Source of the DNA: Ciona savignyi
Taxonomy: Eukaryota > Chordata > Ascidiacea > Phlebobranchia > Cionidae
DNA: 64,000 nucleotides
Assembly: GCA_000149265.1 (NCBI GenBank)
Contig: CH003275.1
Span: 710,346-774,345 of the forward strand
Reading direction: 5' to 3'
The stretch's first letter is position 1, and every line of letters starts with the position of its first letter. The notes beneath the pieces were generated by a model. That model was given only the letters and a program-made list of their open reading frames with translations, had not been told where the DNA came from and made no database searches. The position numbers were made by a program, and so were the translations under genes. This document shows positions 15,525-26,238 of the stretch, one piece after another.

Positions 15525-16790
15525 TTAAACTTTTCCCCTGAGATACATAGCAAGGTTATTCACTTTATCTCTTGTCGTAGGGTCGCTTGGTATTAAACAT
15601 AATTTACATGTCCCAGAATGTTTATAAATTTCGATTGTTAATTCAATTTTATCAGCAGAATCATGAACATTTTCTGGAGTTGAATTTGAGGGATTTTTAT
15701 TTTGTTGTCTTCGTTTCCGCCTCAAATTACACCAGGCAGAGGGTGCTGCTTCGATTTTCATCGAAAATTTACAAATTTCCTTATTTACGATGTACGGAAT
15801 AAAAATATTGTCCAGTTCCTTTTTTACATTGGTCAAGCAAGCTTCTAGTGAATTTTCTGATGATTGCACAGATATCGGCTTTTTTGATTTCTTTTGCAAA
15901 ATTGACAATTGAAACTCCGAGACAGGTAGAGATTGGGATGGTATGTTTTCAAGGAATGTCCACGCCACTCCCCACCTCATTGTATTACCTTGACAAAACT
16001 CAGTTGTTGTTATCGTCCCCACGCCTTTTGTTTTCAAAACACTTGTAAGTTCCTTCAAACTCCGCTTCTTTCCCAGCATCGTGGAATACCATTTCACCCT
16101 CGTCCTGAGCTTCAAACTTTCTTCGAGGATCTTCAGCGCGAAGCTCAAATCACCTCCGGATGAAATCGTCTCTGATTTGCTGCCGGAGCAAGAAGAATTG
16201 GCACTCGGCCTCAATCGAGTCTCCTCCATTTCGGTTTCATCATTAAAAAATGGAGGGTTACACATACAAGCGTCTAACACTTCGAAATTGTTAGAAAAGA
16301 TTTGTTCACCGTTTGATTTAACAACCGTTATCTTATCATTTAAATTATTTCTTATTACATTACCCATTGCGTATTTAATATTTCTGTCGTCAACTTCAGA
16401 GGCAATAAAGGTCCACCCTGGGTTCATTGTAACCCCCAATATTGGGTAGATACACGAGCTCCCACAACCAATGTCCAGAATTGTTCGTGCAGCCCCACCC
16501 CCAGTTACCATTAACAGGTCTTCCAACCACAATATGTAATTTAATCTCAGGGGTAATGTGGGTACAAGGCTGCCCCTTGGAATCTCTAACGAAATCCCAA
16601 AATCTTTTTTCAACAAAGTGATCGTTAATTCTCTCAAAGCTGACGAACTTCGGAAATTTATAAACGGCTTTCCAGCCTTGGTGAGCTGGACGTGCTTCTT
16701 AAATTCGGGAAATTCTTTAGCTAACTTTGCAAAGTCAGGTGGTTTTTCCTTGTAAATATTCCTAGCATGCATATAACTATTAAACGCCAT
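15525..16790 (-). CDS. METTL16: METTL16-type U6 snRNA/mRNA m6A methyltransferase
   Basis: Single exon, 421 codons from the ATG at 16790; the frame extends 12 bases further to a TTG. The N-terminus MAFNSYMHARN and KPPDFAKL match the METTL16 RNA-binding module. PRLNYI-type (LPLRLNYILWLEDLL), the SAM-binding LDIGCGSSCIYPILG and the catalytic CNPPFF (Asn about residue 178) follow. KWYSTMLGKKRSL and TEFCQGNTMRWGVAW then mark the DUF890 core. METTL16 methylates A43 of U6 and hairpins in MAT2A mRNA. Human METTL16 is 562 residues. Here the C-terminal vertebrate-conserved region is reduced to about 130 residues, but a basic run (RRKRRQQNK) remains. No intron is present, unlike the flanking MAEL. Confidence 0.93.
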   Translation of the reverse strand: MAFNSYMHARNIYKEKPPDFAKLAKEFPEFKKHVQLTKAGKPFINFRSSSALRELTITLLKKDFGISLEIPRGSLVPTLPLRLNYILWLEDLLMVTGGGAARTILDIGCGSSCIYPILGVTMNPGWTFIASEVDDRNIKYAMGNVIRNNLNDKITVVKSNGEQIFSNNFEVLDACMCNPPFFNDETEMEETRLRPSANSSCSGSKSETISSGGDLSFALKILEESLKLRTRVKWYSTMLGKKRSLKELTSVLKTKGVGTITTTEFCQGNTMRWGVAWTFLENIPSQSLPVSEFQLSILQKKSKKPISVQSSENSLEACLTNVKKELDNIFIPYIVNKEICKFSMKIEAAPSAWCNLRRKRRQQNKNPSNSTPENVHDSADKIELTIEIYKHSGTCKLCLIPSDPTTRDKVNNLAMYLRGKV

Positions 16791-17419
16791 AATATCAACC
16801 AAATTCTAATTTAAAACCTGTACATTTTTAATCAATGAGAAAATGAAATACAGAAACAATTTCACTTAGTTTAATCTATAAGAAACAACATAACATAACA
16901 CTACGAAATCAAGTTATTGCACTTTTAAGTGTATACCAGTATAGAGTTAATATACTGAATATTATAAGTAAGTACACAGTGGCAAATCAAATGAATTGCA
17001 AAATTATGTAGGTTTATGGCATTTTGTAGAACTTCTGTTCGATATAAAAGTAACATAACGATAAATTGAAGACATAGCCTAATAGCTATGATGTCGATAA
17101 ACTATATACTAATATTAATACATCACTGCCACACGTGTTAACACACTTAAACACATCAGGATAAGAGTAAGGTAAATTAAAAAAGTATGAGCACTGCGAT
17201 TTTATAAGTTCGCTGTAAATCAGTTTAAATCATCAACGCTGTAAATCAGTTTAAAAATGCACCGAAGATTGAAATAGTAGAAACGTCTGCAAAACACTGT
17301 TTTTTAACATTTTGCTATTTTTAATTAAAATATGGTAAACAACGCAAGAATCACAGCCTCTATATTACTGCATTCAATGTACTTGATATAGATGTTGTAT
17401 AGTCTAAGATTGCTTTGAG

Positions 17420-19252
17420 TTATTCCTGCACCAATAGACATTCTTGAACATCCTTGAAAAAAAGAATGGAATCAGGATTGCTTGTGTTAATTAGAACTTC
17501 TCGAACATTTTGTCGCGCTGAGACCACAACCAGCTGGATATTTAGTGTTTCTAAGTATGTTGTGAGTTCAGAAAATGTTTGGGCAACCGAAAAATCAATG
17601 GTTGATACATGTTGAAAGTCCAGTATTAATTTTGAAACAGTTTCTTTACTTGCGGTGGTAGATACAGTGTCCACTATGTAGTCGTACAAGTTCTCGACTG
17701 AGGGGAAGGTTAGACCGCTTTGTATGGAGATTATGAGGCTCTGGCGTGCTGATGCATCGCCGGTCACAGGCATTATGCTGCTCGAGCTCAAGCTAGGGAA
17801 CGCAAGCGGGCATATCAACATGAGCATGGACACCATCACTCCTGCGATGATGCCGTATGGGATCTGCCAGAAGCACACAAGGAAGGTGGCGAGCAGAGGA
17901 AGAAGATCGAGCTTCCGAGACCTCCATAAATGCACCACAGTGGCAGCATCCACCATGTAGAGCACGGCGGTAATGATAACTGCAGCCAGTGCGGCTTTGG
18001 GGATGTAGTGGAACAGCGGGGTAAGGAACGCGAGGCCGAAGATTACAAGTAAACCCGTGAAGATTCCCCCGGCGGGAGTTTTAACTCCACTTTGTGCATT
18101 AATGGCAGTCCTGGAAAAGCTGCCAGTGATTGGGTAAGATGAGACGAACGAACTCACGAGGTTGGCAACTCCGATTGCAATCAACTCCTGGTTTACATGG
18201 AGGTTGTAAGCTTCCTTGCGAGCAAATGCTTTCCCGATTGCGATGCTTTCAAGAATCCCCATCAGCGGCACAACTGCAAGCCCACTCCCAATACTTTGCA
18301 ACATGTCGCCGATCGAGATTGTGTCGTTGCCTTTTATTTCTGTGAATTCCGGTGCTTTAAAAGGGGGAAGGCCTTTTTTGATGTCTCCAGTTAATGTGAT
18401 GCAGTCTGTGACTTTACAGCTGCTAACATGCTGTGTATGGATGGCGTAACCGATAGCTGCCGATGCAATAACTACCACTGCATTTCTTCCGGTGCTTAAA
18501 ATCCACATTAAATATCTTGAGTATCTTTCAATCTTAGTTCCCTCAACATGAGGGTCAAGCTTACCATACCTCAGCAACAATAACAATACTATACAACTCA
18601 CACCAACAAGTATGTCCCACGGATTTGATTTTCCAATATTTTGAAATGTTTCTATCATTTCCAATACAAACAAACTCGAAGTCGTTTTCACTCCCAGAAT
18701 ATGCTTCACTTGCCCGAGGCCAATAGTGATAGCTGCAGCAGAAGTAAAACCGCTAACCACAGGAACAGATAGGAATCTCATAATAAACCCAAGTCTGAAA
18801 ATTCCCATGAAAAGTTGGACACACCCGCAGAAAAACGTGAGTACTACAGCTTGCACTGGGTCCCCCTTTGCGTAAGTGTGGACCAGTAGTGACATGATCG
18901 CAGTCGGCCCTAAAGTCACATCTTTGCTTGTCCCGAATATGCAGTATATGAAACCCCCCATGAACGAGCTGTACAGACCATACTGGATAGGTAAGCTCGC
19001 GATCTGTGCATATGCCAGGCCTTGGGGAACCACAGTGAGGCCTACAGCTAACCCAGCAATGATATCAGATTGCAACCACTTCAAATTATACTTTGGAAGC
19101 CACAAAATACATGGGAAGACAGTTGATACAAAGGACCAGGGTGTGCAGTCATTCACATAATTCTTAAACGGATTTCTTTTTTCAGATTTTTGTATGAGTG
19201 GAGTATCTTCAGACAGTAAGGTATCATCAGCTGCCTCTGGTGGAAAATTCAT
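17420..19252 (-). CDS. SLC26A11: SLC26A11-type sulfate/anion transporter
   Basis: Single exon, 610 codons (human 606). It has a short cytosolic N-terminus, then a SulP transporter core with about 10-14 membrane segments. Family signatures include AGLAVGLTVVPQGLAYAQIA, GLYSSFMGGFIYCIFGTS, VTLGPTAIMSLL and NQELIAIGVANLVSSFVSSY followed by ITGSFSRTAIN. The last ~110 residues form a STAS domain (VSKLILDFQHVSTIDFS). The family moves sulfate, chloride or bicarbonate; SLC26A11 is placed on plasma and lysosomal membranes. The full length and intact STAS domain argue against a decayed retrocopy, although no intron is present. Confidence 0.94.
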   Translation of the reverse strand: MNFPPEAADDTLLSEDTPLIQKSEKRNPFKNYVNDCTPWSFVSTVFPCILWLPKYNLKWLQSDIIAGLAVGLTVVPQGLAYAQIASLPIQYGLYSSFMGGFIYCIFGTSKDVTLGPTAIMSLLVHTYAKGDPVQAVVLTFFCGCVQLFMGIFRLGFIMRFLSVPVVSGFTSAAAITIGLGQVKHILGVKTTSSLFVLEMIETFQNIGKSNPWDILVGVSCIVLLLLLRYGKLDPHVEGTKIERYSRYLMWILSTGRNAVVVIASAAIGYAIHTQHVSSCKVTDCITLTGDIKKGLPPFKAPEFTEIKGNDTISIGDMLQSIGSGLAVVPLMGILESIAIGKAFARKEAYNLHVNQELIAIGVANLVSSFVSSYPITGSFSRTAINAQSGVKTPAGGIFTGLLVIFGLAFLTPLFHYIPKAALAAVIITAVLYMVDAATVVHLWRSRKLDLLPLLATFLVCFWQIPYGIIAGVMVSMLMLICPLAFPSLSSSSIMPVTGDASARQSLIISIQSGLTFPSVENLYDYIVDTVSTTASKETVSKLILDFQHVSTIDFSVAQTFSELTTYLETLNIQLVVVSARQNVREVLINTSNPDSILFFKDVQECLLVQE

Positions 19253-19445
19253 GTTGCTACTACACCACAGTACCTTATATTAATTGCTACTGTTCTGCAC
19301 CAAAAATACAATGATTAATTGACGGTCTTTATATAATTTTTACAGAATAAAAGAAGCATAGGAAGTGCTATATGTTGTAACAAAAAAAAGAATGAAAAAG
19401 TGTAATAATGCAACAATAATTTACAGTTTGTATCTAAAATACGAA

Positions 19446-19525
19446 TAGGATGCTCATGTTTATCCTTAGAATACCTTCTGGTCACAATTAGATTACCAGT
19501 TCTATTGTAATGTGCCACATAGAGT
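19446..19525 (-). repeat. SINE tail fragment
   Basis: Short reverse fragment (AGGATGCTCATGTTTATCC, GATTACCAGTTCTATTGTAA) upstream of SLC26A11. Confidence 0.5.
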
Positions 19526-19568
19526 GGTAAATTTAGTTTAAATTCTTAGTCCGACTTTTTCTTTTTAA

Positions 19569-19745
19569 CTAGGTGGGTTAGTGTTTTGCCTTTCAACAGA
19601 AGGCTTGCAGGTTTGAAACTGATCGCTGACTAGTCGGTTGTATCCTTGGGCAAGGCACTTTCTGACATTGTCCAAACCCAGCGGTTTGATGAGTTCTACC
19701 AATTTAAAGAATGTCTGAATCATACACAACATACTACAATAGATC
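19569..19745 (+). repeat. SINE head fragment
   Basis: Forward copy: GGTGGGTTAGTGTTTTGCCT, B-box-like GGTTTGAAACTGATCGC, GACTAGTCGGTTGTATCC, GGGCAAGGCACTT. It is truncated before the tail. Confidence 0.7.
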
Positions 19746-19797
19746 CGTTGACCTGAAGGTGAGGGCGTGGAAATCAGGCCAGGGAAAATTATTTGGC

Positions 19798-20060
19798 AGG
19801 GATAGTATACTTATAATTATCCCGGTGGATAGGAAAACACAAAAGGGGTATATAATTGTTCTATTACATCATGCCCACTGTCAAGTAAACGGATCAATTG
19901 CAGAGTGTTTTATATGATTGAGACTTCTTTCAGTTTTGAGTTCAACCCTATAATTCATGGGGTTCAGGGGATAACCGCTCATTGGCTAGTCCAAGGACAC
20001 TGGCTGGTGGTTGGTTTTGATCCCAACAACCTTCCGGCCGGTGGTCCGATGCTAACAAGT
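19798..20060 (-). repeat. SINE copy, diverged
   Basis: Reverse copy with ATTATCCCGGTGGATAGG, CATGCCCACTGTCAAGTAA, ATTGCAGAGTGTTTTATATG, then CAAGGACACTGGCTGGTGG and a B-box-like TTTTGATCCC. Confidence 0.65.
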
Positions 20061-20652
20061 CGAACAAAAGATATTAATATTGATTAAGGGTAACTTATCA
20101 CCACAACTAACATAGTTGTGGTAATAAATGCATCATTATTGCCCCAGATTCTCACACCAGCTTTCCACAGTTAGTTGTCATTTTCTTCAAACCACAGTCA
20201 GTATTATATAAAAATATATGCCATAGTTATACTAGGCGCTAAAAATATGCCAAGTCAATTTTTTACATCATATAAAATTGACATTTTGTACAAAATTCTT
20301 GGTGTATAAAAGCTGCTATTATAATGCATACAACAAACTGTATAGAAGGTGCTATTATAATGCACACTTATTCGCTAATAACGTCCATTGTTCATATATT
20401 AATGTCCATTGTTTAATCTAAAGACAGAAATAATAATTCATGTAGGAATATGGTCTGTGGCCTGAAAAGGTTTAGAAACACTGAAATACACAATCATAGC
20501 TAGTGATAATTACAGTAAGTACTTCAAATTTCTGGAACACATAATATAGACAATTTTGATTTCACTATGTGGTTGATGCTTTAAATCGTATAAGTTATAA
20601 AACCACATAAATAAAAGTTGGCGATATTTGATTTACAACCGAAAAAGAAACA

Positions 20653-22302
20653 TTAGTGACAGTTGTTGCATTTCCTGTGGCATTTTCTGCCATCCACATT
20701 ACACCGACAACCCCCACTTATGTCACCCCTTCCACCTGGTCCCCATCTAGGCCCTTTAGTGACCCAGCATATCTCAGTTTTGCACATAGAGCATCTTACC
20801 CAATCGCACCCCTTCATTTTCTGTATTATAATATTGCATTGCGGGCAGTGCATCGCATCCTTTGTTTTCACAAGCCTTTGCAGTAAATTTTTTGTTTGTT
20901 TCGAGGATTTGTCGTTCGTAGCTGTATTTTGTAATTTTTCCTGGTAAACCAAGCACGACACCCCCTCATGAATAGCCTTGCAAGTTAAGCAATTTTCAAC
21001 CTTGCATACAGGGCATACAAATACGTTTACTGTGTCATCATATTCACACCATCCCGGGCAATTGGGGTACTGGCAATGGTAACTGTTTGAAGTTTGACGT
21101 TCGGCCAAAGAGAGACTTCTTGACAAAAACTTCTCAAAATCGTCCGGGGATATTAAAGCTTGAATTTCGCGTTGTTGGATTTGTGATGGACACTCGTAGT
21201 CGTCATCTATATAAGGACAGCAAACGATAGCATTTTCATTCAACAGCACATGCTGTTCCAGGCAGTCCTTGCAAAATGTGTGCAAACACTCCATTAGAAT
21301 CACAGTCTCACCAGCAGCTGCTTCCCCCATGCATATCATGCACTCAGTTGGTTCCTGGCAGAACATGATTCGTTGTTTTGTAGCCGAAATGTGTTGTTCG
21401 TAGTTTTGCCATCGTTTCTTACTCTCGGTGTCTGGAGCATTCGATGTGGGATTTTCATCAAAAAGGTCCTGGTGGTGAGAATTGCTTGGGGCAGTGACAT
21501 GTGAGTTGGTGTGTTGGGAGATTTCAGACTGGCAAAAAGCACACTTCTTTAGATTAAAATCATTAAAACCCATGCACTGTAAGCACATCCAAGGAAAATT
21601 GCTTCCCAATACACTCACTGGTGTGCTGGTATCAATTGTTTCTTCGATTTCAATCAAACCTGAAACAAGAGATTGTTGTTCTTGCGCTTGCTCATGTTCT
21701 GTGTCAACTGGAAAATCTAAAGCTTCTGAACCAAAATCATTTATCTCCATCTGTTTGAATTTCGATTCCAAATATTCTTCTGGTTCTAGCAGCCCGACTG
21801 CTGCCATGGGATCTGGTTGTTCAGGTTGCGAGACGTAAACATACAACACGTCATTGTTCTTGGACACTCCACAATCTTGAAGTGTTTGGTGGTTATGGGC
21901 TATCGACAATCCACACAACACATGCATATGTTTAACCTTAAACTTCATGGGCTTAAAATGCTTCTGGATTTTTCTTTTTGCACTCCAAACTGTCCATTCT
22001 GGGCAAGAAGCAAACAGGATTGGTCCAATTTGGTTCAAATGTTCTTCAATGTACAATTTGATGTTAACCAAGTTCTCTTTTTTATTCTCTTTTATTAATT
22101 TTAATTTTCTTTGTATTATTCTCTTGTACATACTTTCCTTCGATTCAACGTTGAAAGATACCTCAACGTTTTTATCAGACTTCCCTCTTCGTTCCAGACA
22201 CTTAAGCATGAGTTTATTTAATTGCAATTGCTCCTGGTTTGCATTAGACGCCATGTTATGGCTTCTTAACTGCTCACAAATTCTTACCGAATTTAACTTC
22301 AT
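20653..22302 (-). CDS. RBCK1: RBCK1/HOIL-1-type RBR E3 ubiquitin ligase
   Basis: Single exon, 549 codons from the ATG at 22302 (human RBCK1 510). A second in-frame ATG at 22254 (MASNANQ) is possible. Order from the N-terminus: a ubiquitin-like domain at about 75-160 (IKLYIEEHL...LQDCGVSKNNDVLYVYV); a RanBP2/NZF finger at about 237-262 (WMCLQCMGFNDFNLKKCAFC); RING1 (ECMICM...LMECLHTFCKDCL); IBR (CPGWCEYDDT...FVCPVCKVENCLTC). RING2 then shows CPQCNIIIQKMKGCDWVRC and TEICWVTKGPRWGPGG, with the probable catalytic Cys in TEIC at about 512, and ends in the HOIL-1 zinc cluster. HOIL-1 works in the linear-ubiquitin complex (LUBAC) with HOIP and SHARPIN in NF-kB signalling. A TTTAAG acceptor-like sequence just before 22302 suggests a 5' intron or trans-splice site. 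Confidence 0.93.
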   Translation of the reverse strand: MKLNSVRICEQLRSHNMASNANQEQLQLNKLMLKCLERRGKSDKNVEVSFNVESKESMYKRIIQRKLKLIKENKKENLVNIKLYIEEHLNQIGPILFASCPEWTVWSAKRKIQKHFKPMKFKVKHMHVLCGLSIAHNHQTLQDCGVSKNNDVLYVYVSQPEQPDPMAAVGLLEPEEYLESKFKQMEINDFGSEALDFPVDTEHEQAQEQQSLVSGLIEIEETIDTSTPVSVLGSNFPWMCLQCMGFNDFNLKKCAFCQSEISQHTNSHVTAPSNSHHQDLFDENPTSNAPDTESKKRWQNYEQHISATKQRIMFCQEPTECMICMGEAAAGETVILMECLHTFCKDCLEQHVLLNENAIVCCPYIDDDYECPSQIQQREIQALISPDDFEKFLSRSLSLAERQTSNSYHCQYPNCPGWCEYDDTVNVFVCPVCKVENCLTCKAIHEGVSCLVYQEKLQNTATNDKSSKQTKNLLQRLVKTKDAMHCPQCNIIIQKMKGCDWVRCSMCKTEICWVTKGPRWGPGGRGDISGGCRCNVDGRKCHRKCNNCH

Positions 22303-22317
22303 AAGATCCTTAAACAA

Positions 22318-23921
22318 TAACAGTTATACATATTTTTTTAACAAATTTAGTTTTGCAGTTAGCATCATTAAAGATAATACGCACTTTCACACTGTATTAA
22401 GTTGAATTGTGAGTTAGGGTTTCAGGGTAGTAAAAACAAATTTACTCAGCCCTTTTTTCGTAGATTACTATCCTTAATAACCCGTGAAAAAACTAAAAAT
22501 TAAAATTTTGACGTCCGTACCTGGTGGTTTTCCCCCTAGGCGGGGATTCCCCGTAACTACAAACAGTTTTCACTTTTCAAACACGAACCTGAAAGAAAAG
22601 ATGCCCTTGCCAATCTCGTTTGTTGTATGTTTCTCAGACACATCAACATGTCTACTAATTATTGCATGGTTTGGCGGAATCGTCTAAAATACCTCAGGAA
22701 AGTAATTGATCGAATTATAAACGTGTTTAAAGATTGGCGTTTTGCCGTCTTTTTCTCGTTTCCAATTTATCCAAAGCCTGAAAAATTACGTAGGCTGCGT
22801 GCAAGCAATTTATGCAAATTTGAATTTAAGACATTATGCTAAGATAATTTTTATATACTCAAGTAATTAAATATGTACGTAAATCAATGACTTGTACATT
22901 CGGCCGATTTAAGAAAACGAGCTAGGCCTATATGTATATCGGTTCCAACTGGAATCGTATTGACAGCACAATATTATAATCGCAAACATATTAGGATAAT
23001 ATGATGTTAAACTAAATTAAAGGACTCGGTTGGCTAATTTGGTAGCATGCTATGATTTGTCAGCCAAAATAATCAGGATATGGTCAGGAAATGAGATTGC
23101 CATATGGCTTCACATAGGACTAAACTGTATAATTTTAAATGAACGTCGTATGATTAAACAATTTTGGTTTATTTAATATTGGTATCTTGCTACAATTTAA
23201 AGTCATAAAATATTTCATAATCAAAGTCTAAAACCGCCATTGCTCGATTATAACAATACTATACTGAAATATGGCTTTGAATATTTATTCGTGTTTAAAG
23301 TCTCTGTCGATTCATGCTGGTTATAAATTATCTGCCGGTAAGCTAATTGGATGAACACCTGACGATCAGCTAAAACGTCCGATACCCACTGCTACCGGTC
23401 GCTGTGTTCTTGGACTACTAACTGGGCGGGCGTTGCCAGCGGTTTTTGTGGGTAACTCTTAAGCAACGTATTCACCGTATTTAGAAAAACATTACAATAT
23501 ATTCGTTATTTCGACTGTGTGTTATAGGAGTTTAAACAACAGGGGTGAGGGAGTGAAAAGTTGACATCGCTTCGTAGTTTTAACAGTGCTGTGGTATAAG
23601 TAAAAAATCGACCACTCATAGACCTTTCACTTACTTCCATTGTATCACTCGCTAATTATTAGTCATATATATTTAATATTGCATCTTCATCTAATGTTTA
23701 GGTAACAACCTAATCTCAGTCGAATTACAACGCGTATGTGATAAATGCATTCGAATAGGTTTAGGTTGCAGATCAAAGCTTCAATTTTAAGTTATGAAAA
23801 AATGTAGGACTTCCTGTGACAGGATTTCGAATGACAGCCCTTTTGCGAGGCCAGTTTGGCTTACAGTGATAAGGAGAAAAACCCCTTCTTTGGTCGCTTT
23901 TTAACCAAATCACCGCTTCCA
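22318..23921. other. Gene-poor intergenic region
   Basis: No coding exon is recognised. A family-B repeat word (GTTTTGCCGTCTTTTTCTCG) occurs at about 22738. A GC-rich near-palindrome (CCCCCTAGGCGGGGATTCCCC) lies at 22530-22550. The rest is AT-rich. Confidence 0.45.
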
Positions 23922-24222
23922 AACCGATTCGTCTAACGGTTAAGTGCGTCGCCTTTCAATCGAAAGGTTTCTGGTGCGAAACTGGTCGCTAACTAGTCGG
24001 TTGTGTCTCCTTGGGCAAGGCACTTACAGACATTGCCTGAACCCAGCGAATTAATGGGTTCTACAAAATTGAAGGAACGTGTCTATCATATACAACACAC
24101 TGCAGTAGCTCCGGTAACCCGACGGTGGGCGCGAGGTGATCTGACGATTGCCCGTGTGTTAATCCCCTTAGTTTTTTTATTCACGGGGATAAACATGAAT
24201 ATCCTATCCTATCCTATTTAAA
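23922..24222 (+). repeat. Full-length reference copy of the tRNA-like SINE
   Basis: Best forward copy, about 300 bp. The tRNA-like head has GTCTAACGGTTAAGTGCGTC, a GCCTTTCAATCGAAAGG hairpin and a B-box-like GGTGCGAAACTGG. The body has CTTGGGCAAGGCACTT, TTAATGGGTTCTAC and CAACACACTGCAGTAGCTCC, then GGTAACCCGACGGTGGGCGC. The tail ends in repeated ATCCT (about 24205-24222). No poly(A) is present. A Pol III-transcribed, tRNA-derived SINE is the natural reading. Confidence 0.85.
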
Positions 24223-24397
24223 GTCTTTGATCTCTGACGGCAAACATAAAAAGAAGCAACATGAGGACTGACAGTCTGCTTGATAATCGACAAATATGGT
24301 TGGCTAACCGTGGTTTTAATTAGTCAAATTGAATATATTTGCCCCTTGACCAATAAACCATAACAAGCATATTGTTATTGTTTTTTACACAACAGGT

Positions 24398-24595
24398 ATG
24401 TGGGTTAGTGTGTGCCCTTCAGCCGAAAGGTAGCAGTTTAAATCAGGACGTTAGCTAGTCGGTAGTGTCCTGACGACAGACATCTCCCAAACCCAGTTAA
24501 TTAATGGATTCTAATTTATTAAACTTAGGAATCTTTTTATTATACACAACATAGGCTAATGTAATGGCTCCGATAGTCCGGGAGTGATAATAGGC
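24398..24595 (+). repeat. SINE copy, diverged
   Basis: Forward copy: TGTGGGTTAGTGTGTGCCC, TTCAGCCGAAAGG, AGTCGGTAGTGTCC, CCCAGTTAATTAATGGATTC, ending in decayed body sequence. Confidence 0.65.
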
Positions 24596-25114
24596 CTACT
24601 ATTCATATAGACTTGTTTAACTTATGCAGAAAATGGAGCAGACTGTGGACGTTGATTACTTACAGCATCTAAATAAGTAAGCAACGATTTCAACTTTTCT
24701 GCTGGTTCAGCTGCACTTTACAGAGGAGCTATTTGTGTCGCATTATATTTTGGAAATTCCATTTTAATACACCAGACAAAGGTTGGTTGAAGGTAAACAT
24801 TTAGATTTAGAAACCATATTTGACAAGGCTCGTTCTTAAGACGTTGCACAAAGATATTCCAAACAAATTGACATCGCTCTTTTACCAGTAACTGAAACCA
24901 CGATAATTTCAGAAAATACGAAAACCGCTCCTTAGAAGTCCGGGATTGTGCAGCAATGTAACCAAAGATATTACTTTAGAATAAAAAATTGACATTATTG
25001 ATTATTTTGCCCCGCAATAGATGTGACTTTTTGTAAATGCCATATATTTGGTTACCTAGACAAAGTTTTCCGTTCGTCTCTTTACCGCGATTAAATTATA
25101 CGGAAATTTCTAAA

Positions 25115-25244
25115 TCATATACACAACACACTGTAATAGCTCCCGTTACGGGGTGCGCGAGGTGATCTGACGATTGCCCGTGTGTTAACTTTCCCTGCGT
25201 TTCCCCTTCACGTGGATAAACATGAATGTCCTATACTAGCCTAA
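25115..25244 (+). repeat. SINE 3' half
   Basis: Forward 3' half: CACAACACACTGTAATAGCT, GCGCGAGGTGATCTGACG, GGATAAACATGAATGTCC. Confidence 0.75.
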
Positions 25245-25245
25245 A

Positions 25246-26238
25246 CTTTACGGAACACTTATACATGCCTTCATCAACACAGTCGTAACCAACACCCATG
25301 TAAGTATAGTGACGTTGCAAAGCGGCTTAACCTTACGGGCACATCAACCTACGTTGTTTATTGGTCGTGATTTTATGGAAAAACATGAAATTGTCCATAT
25401 GCACTTGGGGGAAATTAAAACCGTCATTATACCTTGAAGGCATTGCCGTAACTTAAATGCCCATCCCACAAAGATTGTTTGACTATCCATAGTGGCTAAC
25501 TATTGCTACAAATACGCGACGATAACACGTTTACACAGCATAGCTTGAACAAAATAAATAAACCTAAATATAATTAGTTGTAATACCATTAAGCACAACT
25601 AGTTATTGGAATACAAATACAAGTTATTTTCTCAAGAAATAACAAAAAATAAAAATCTCCTGTGCAAAAAGTGCAATATTGGCAAAAAATGTGTCATTAC
25701 TTAAATTGGTGAAGTTTGGTATAATTCAAAGTTTTCTACTGGGAATTTTAAATTCAAATGTTCCAGTATTTTAGATCAAACACACATATAGATCAGCAAA
25801 ATATAAAAAAAATGGTGGCCAACACTAGAATTCACTTTGAGTAAGTCGAGTTGTTTATGACATATTACTATAACTTTACCGATTCATTAAATTTATGGAC
25901 CCAAACAGGGCAGACTTCATTTTCTATTTTTAAAAACTTCTCCATTTGAAGCATATACAAAGCTCCGGTGCGAGTTTACACACCTTTTAAATAGCTTTCT
26001 AATTATATTGTAGCTAATTTCGATACTTTATGACAAGACATTTTCTACATTATGATGTAACGTTTCCTATTATGATCAAATACTGACCTCCTCTTGGGCG
26101 ATGCGTCATTTTATGCCCTCGTTTCCGATCAGTGAATAATACCAGTATAAGCGTGTATGCTTACGTATGGCGCATTGCAAGATATTAAATACATCAGAAA
26201 GGTACAGGTGTTATAGACTGGTAATATATCGTTGAAAC
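25246..26238. other. Intergenic region upstream of the YHYH gene
   Basis: AT-rich sequence with no supported exon or RNA gene. Confidence 0.45.

Noticed and set aside
16791-16802. Four extra METTL16 codons from a TTG
   Set aside because: Nuclear animal genes start at ATG, and the ATG at 16790 fits the conserved N-terminus.
22303-22317. Upstream TTG start for RBCK1
   Set aside because: The bases before the ATG look like a splice acceptor (TTGTTTAAG), not coding sequence.
23922-24010. Functional tRNA gene
   Set aside because: The B-box-like word and stem belong to the head of the SINE. The cloverleaf is incomplete, and the same head recurs many times attached to the SINE body.
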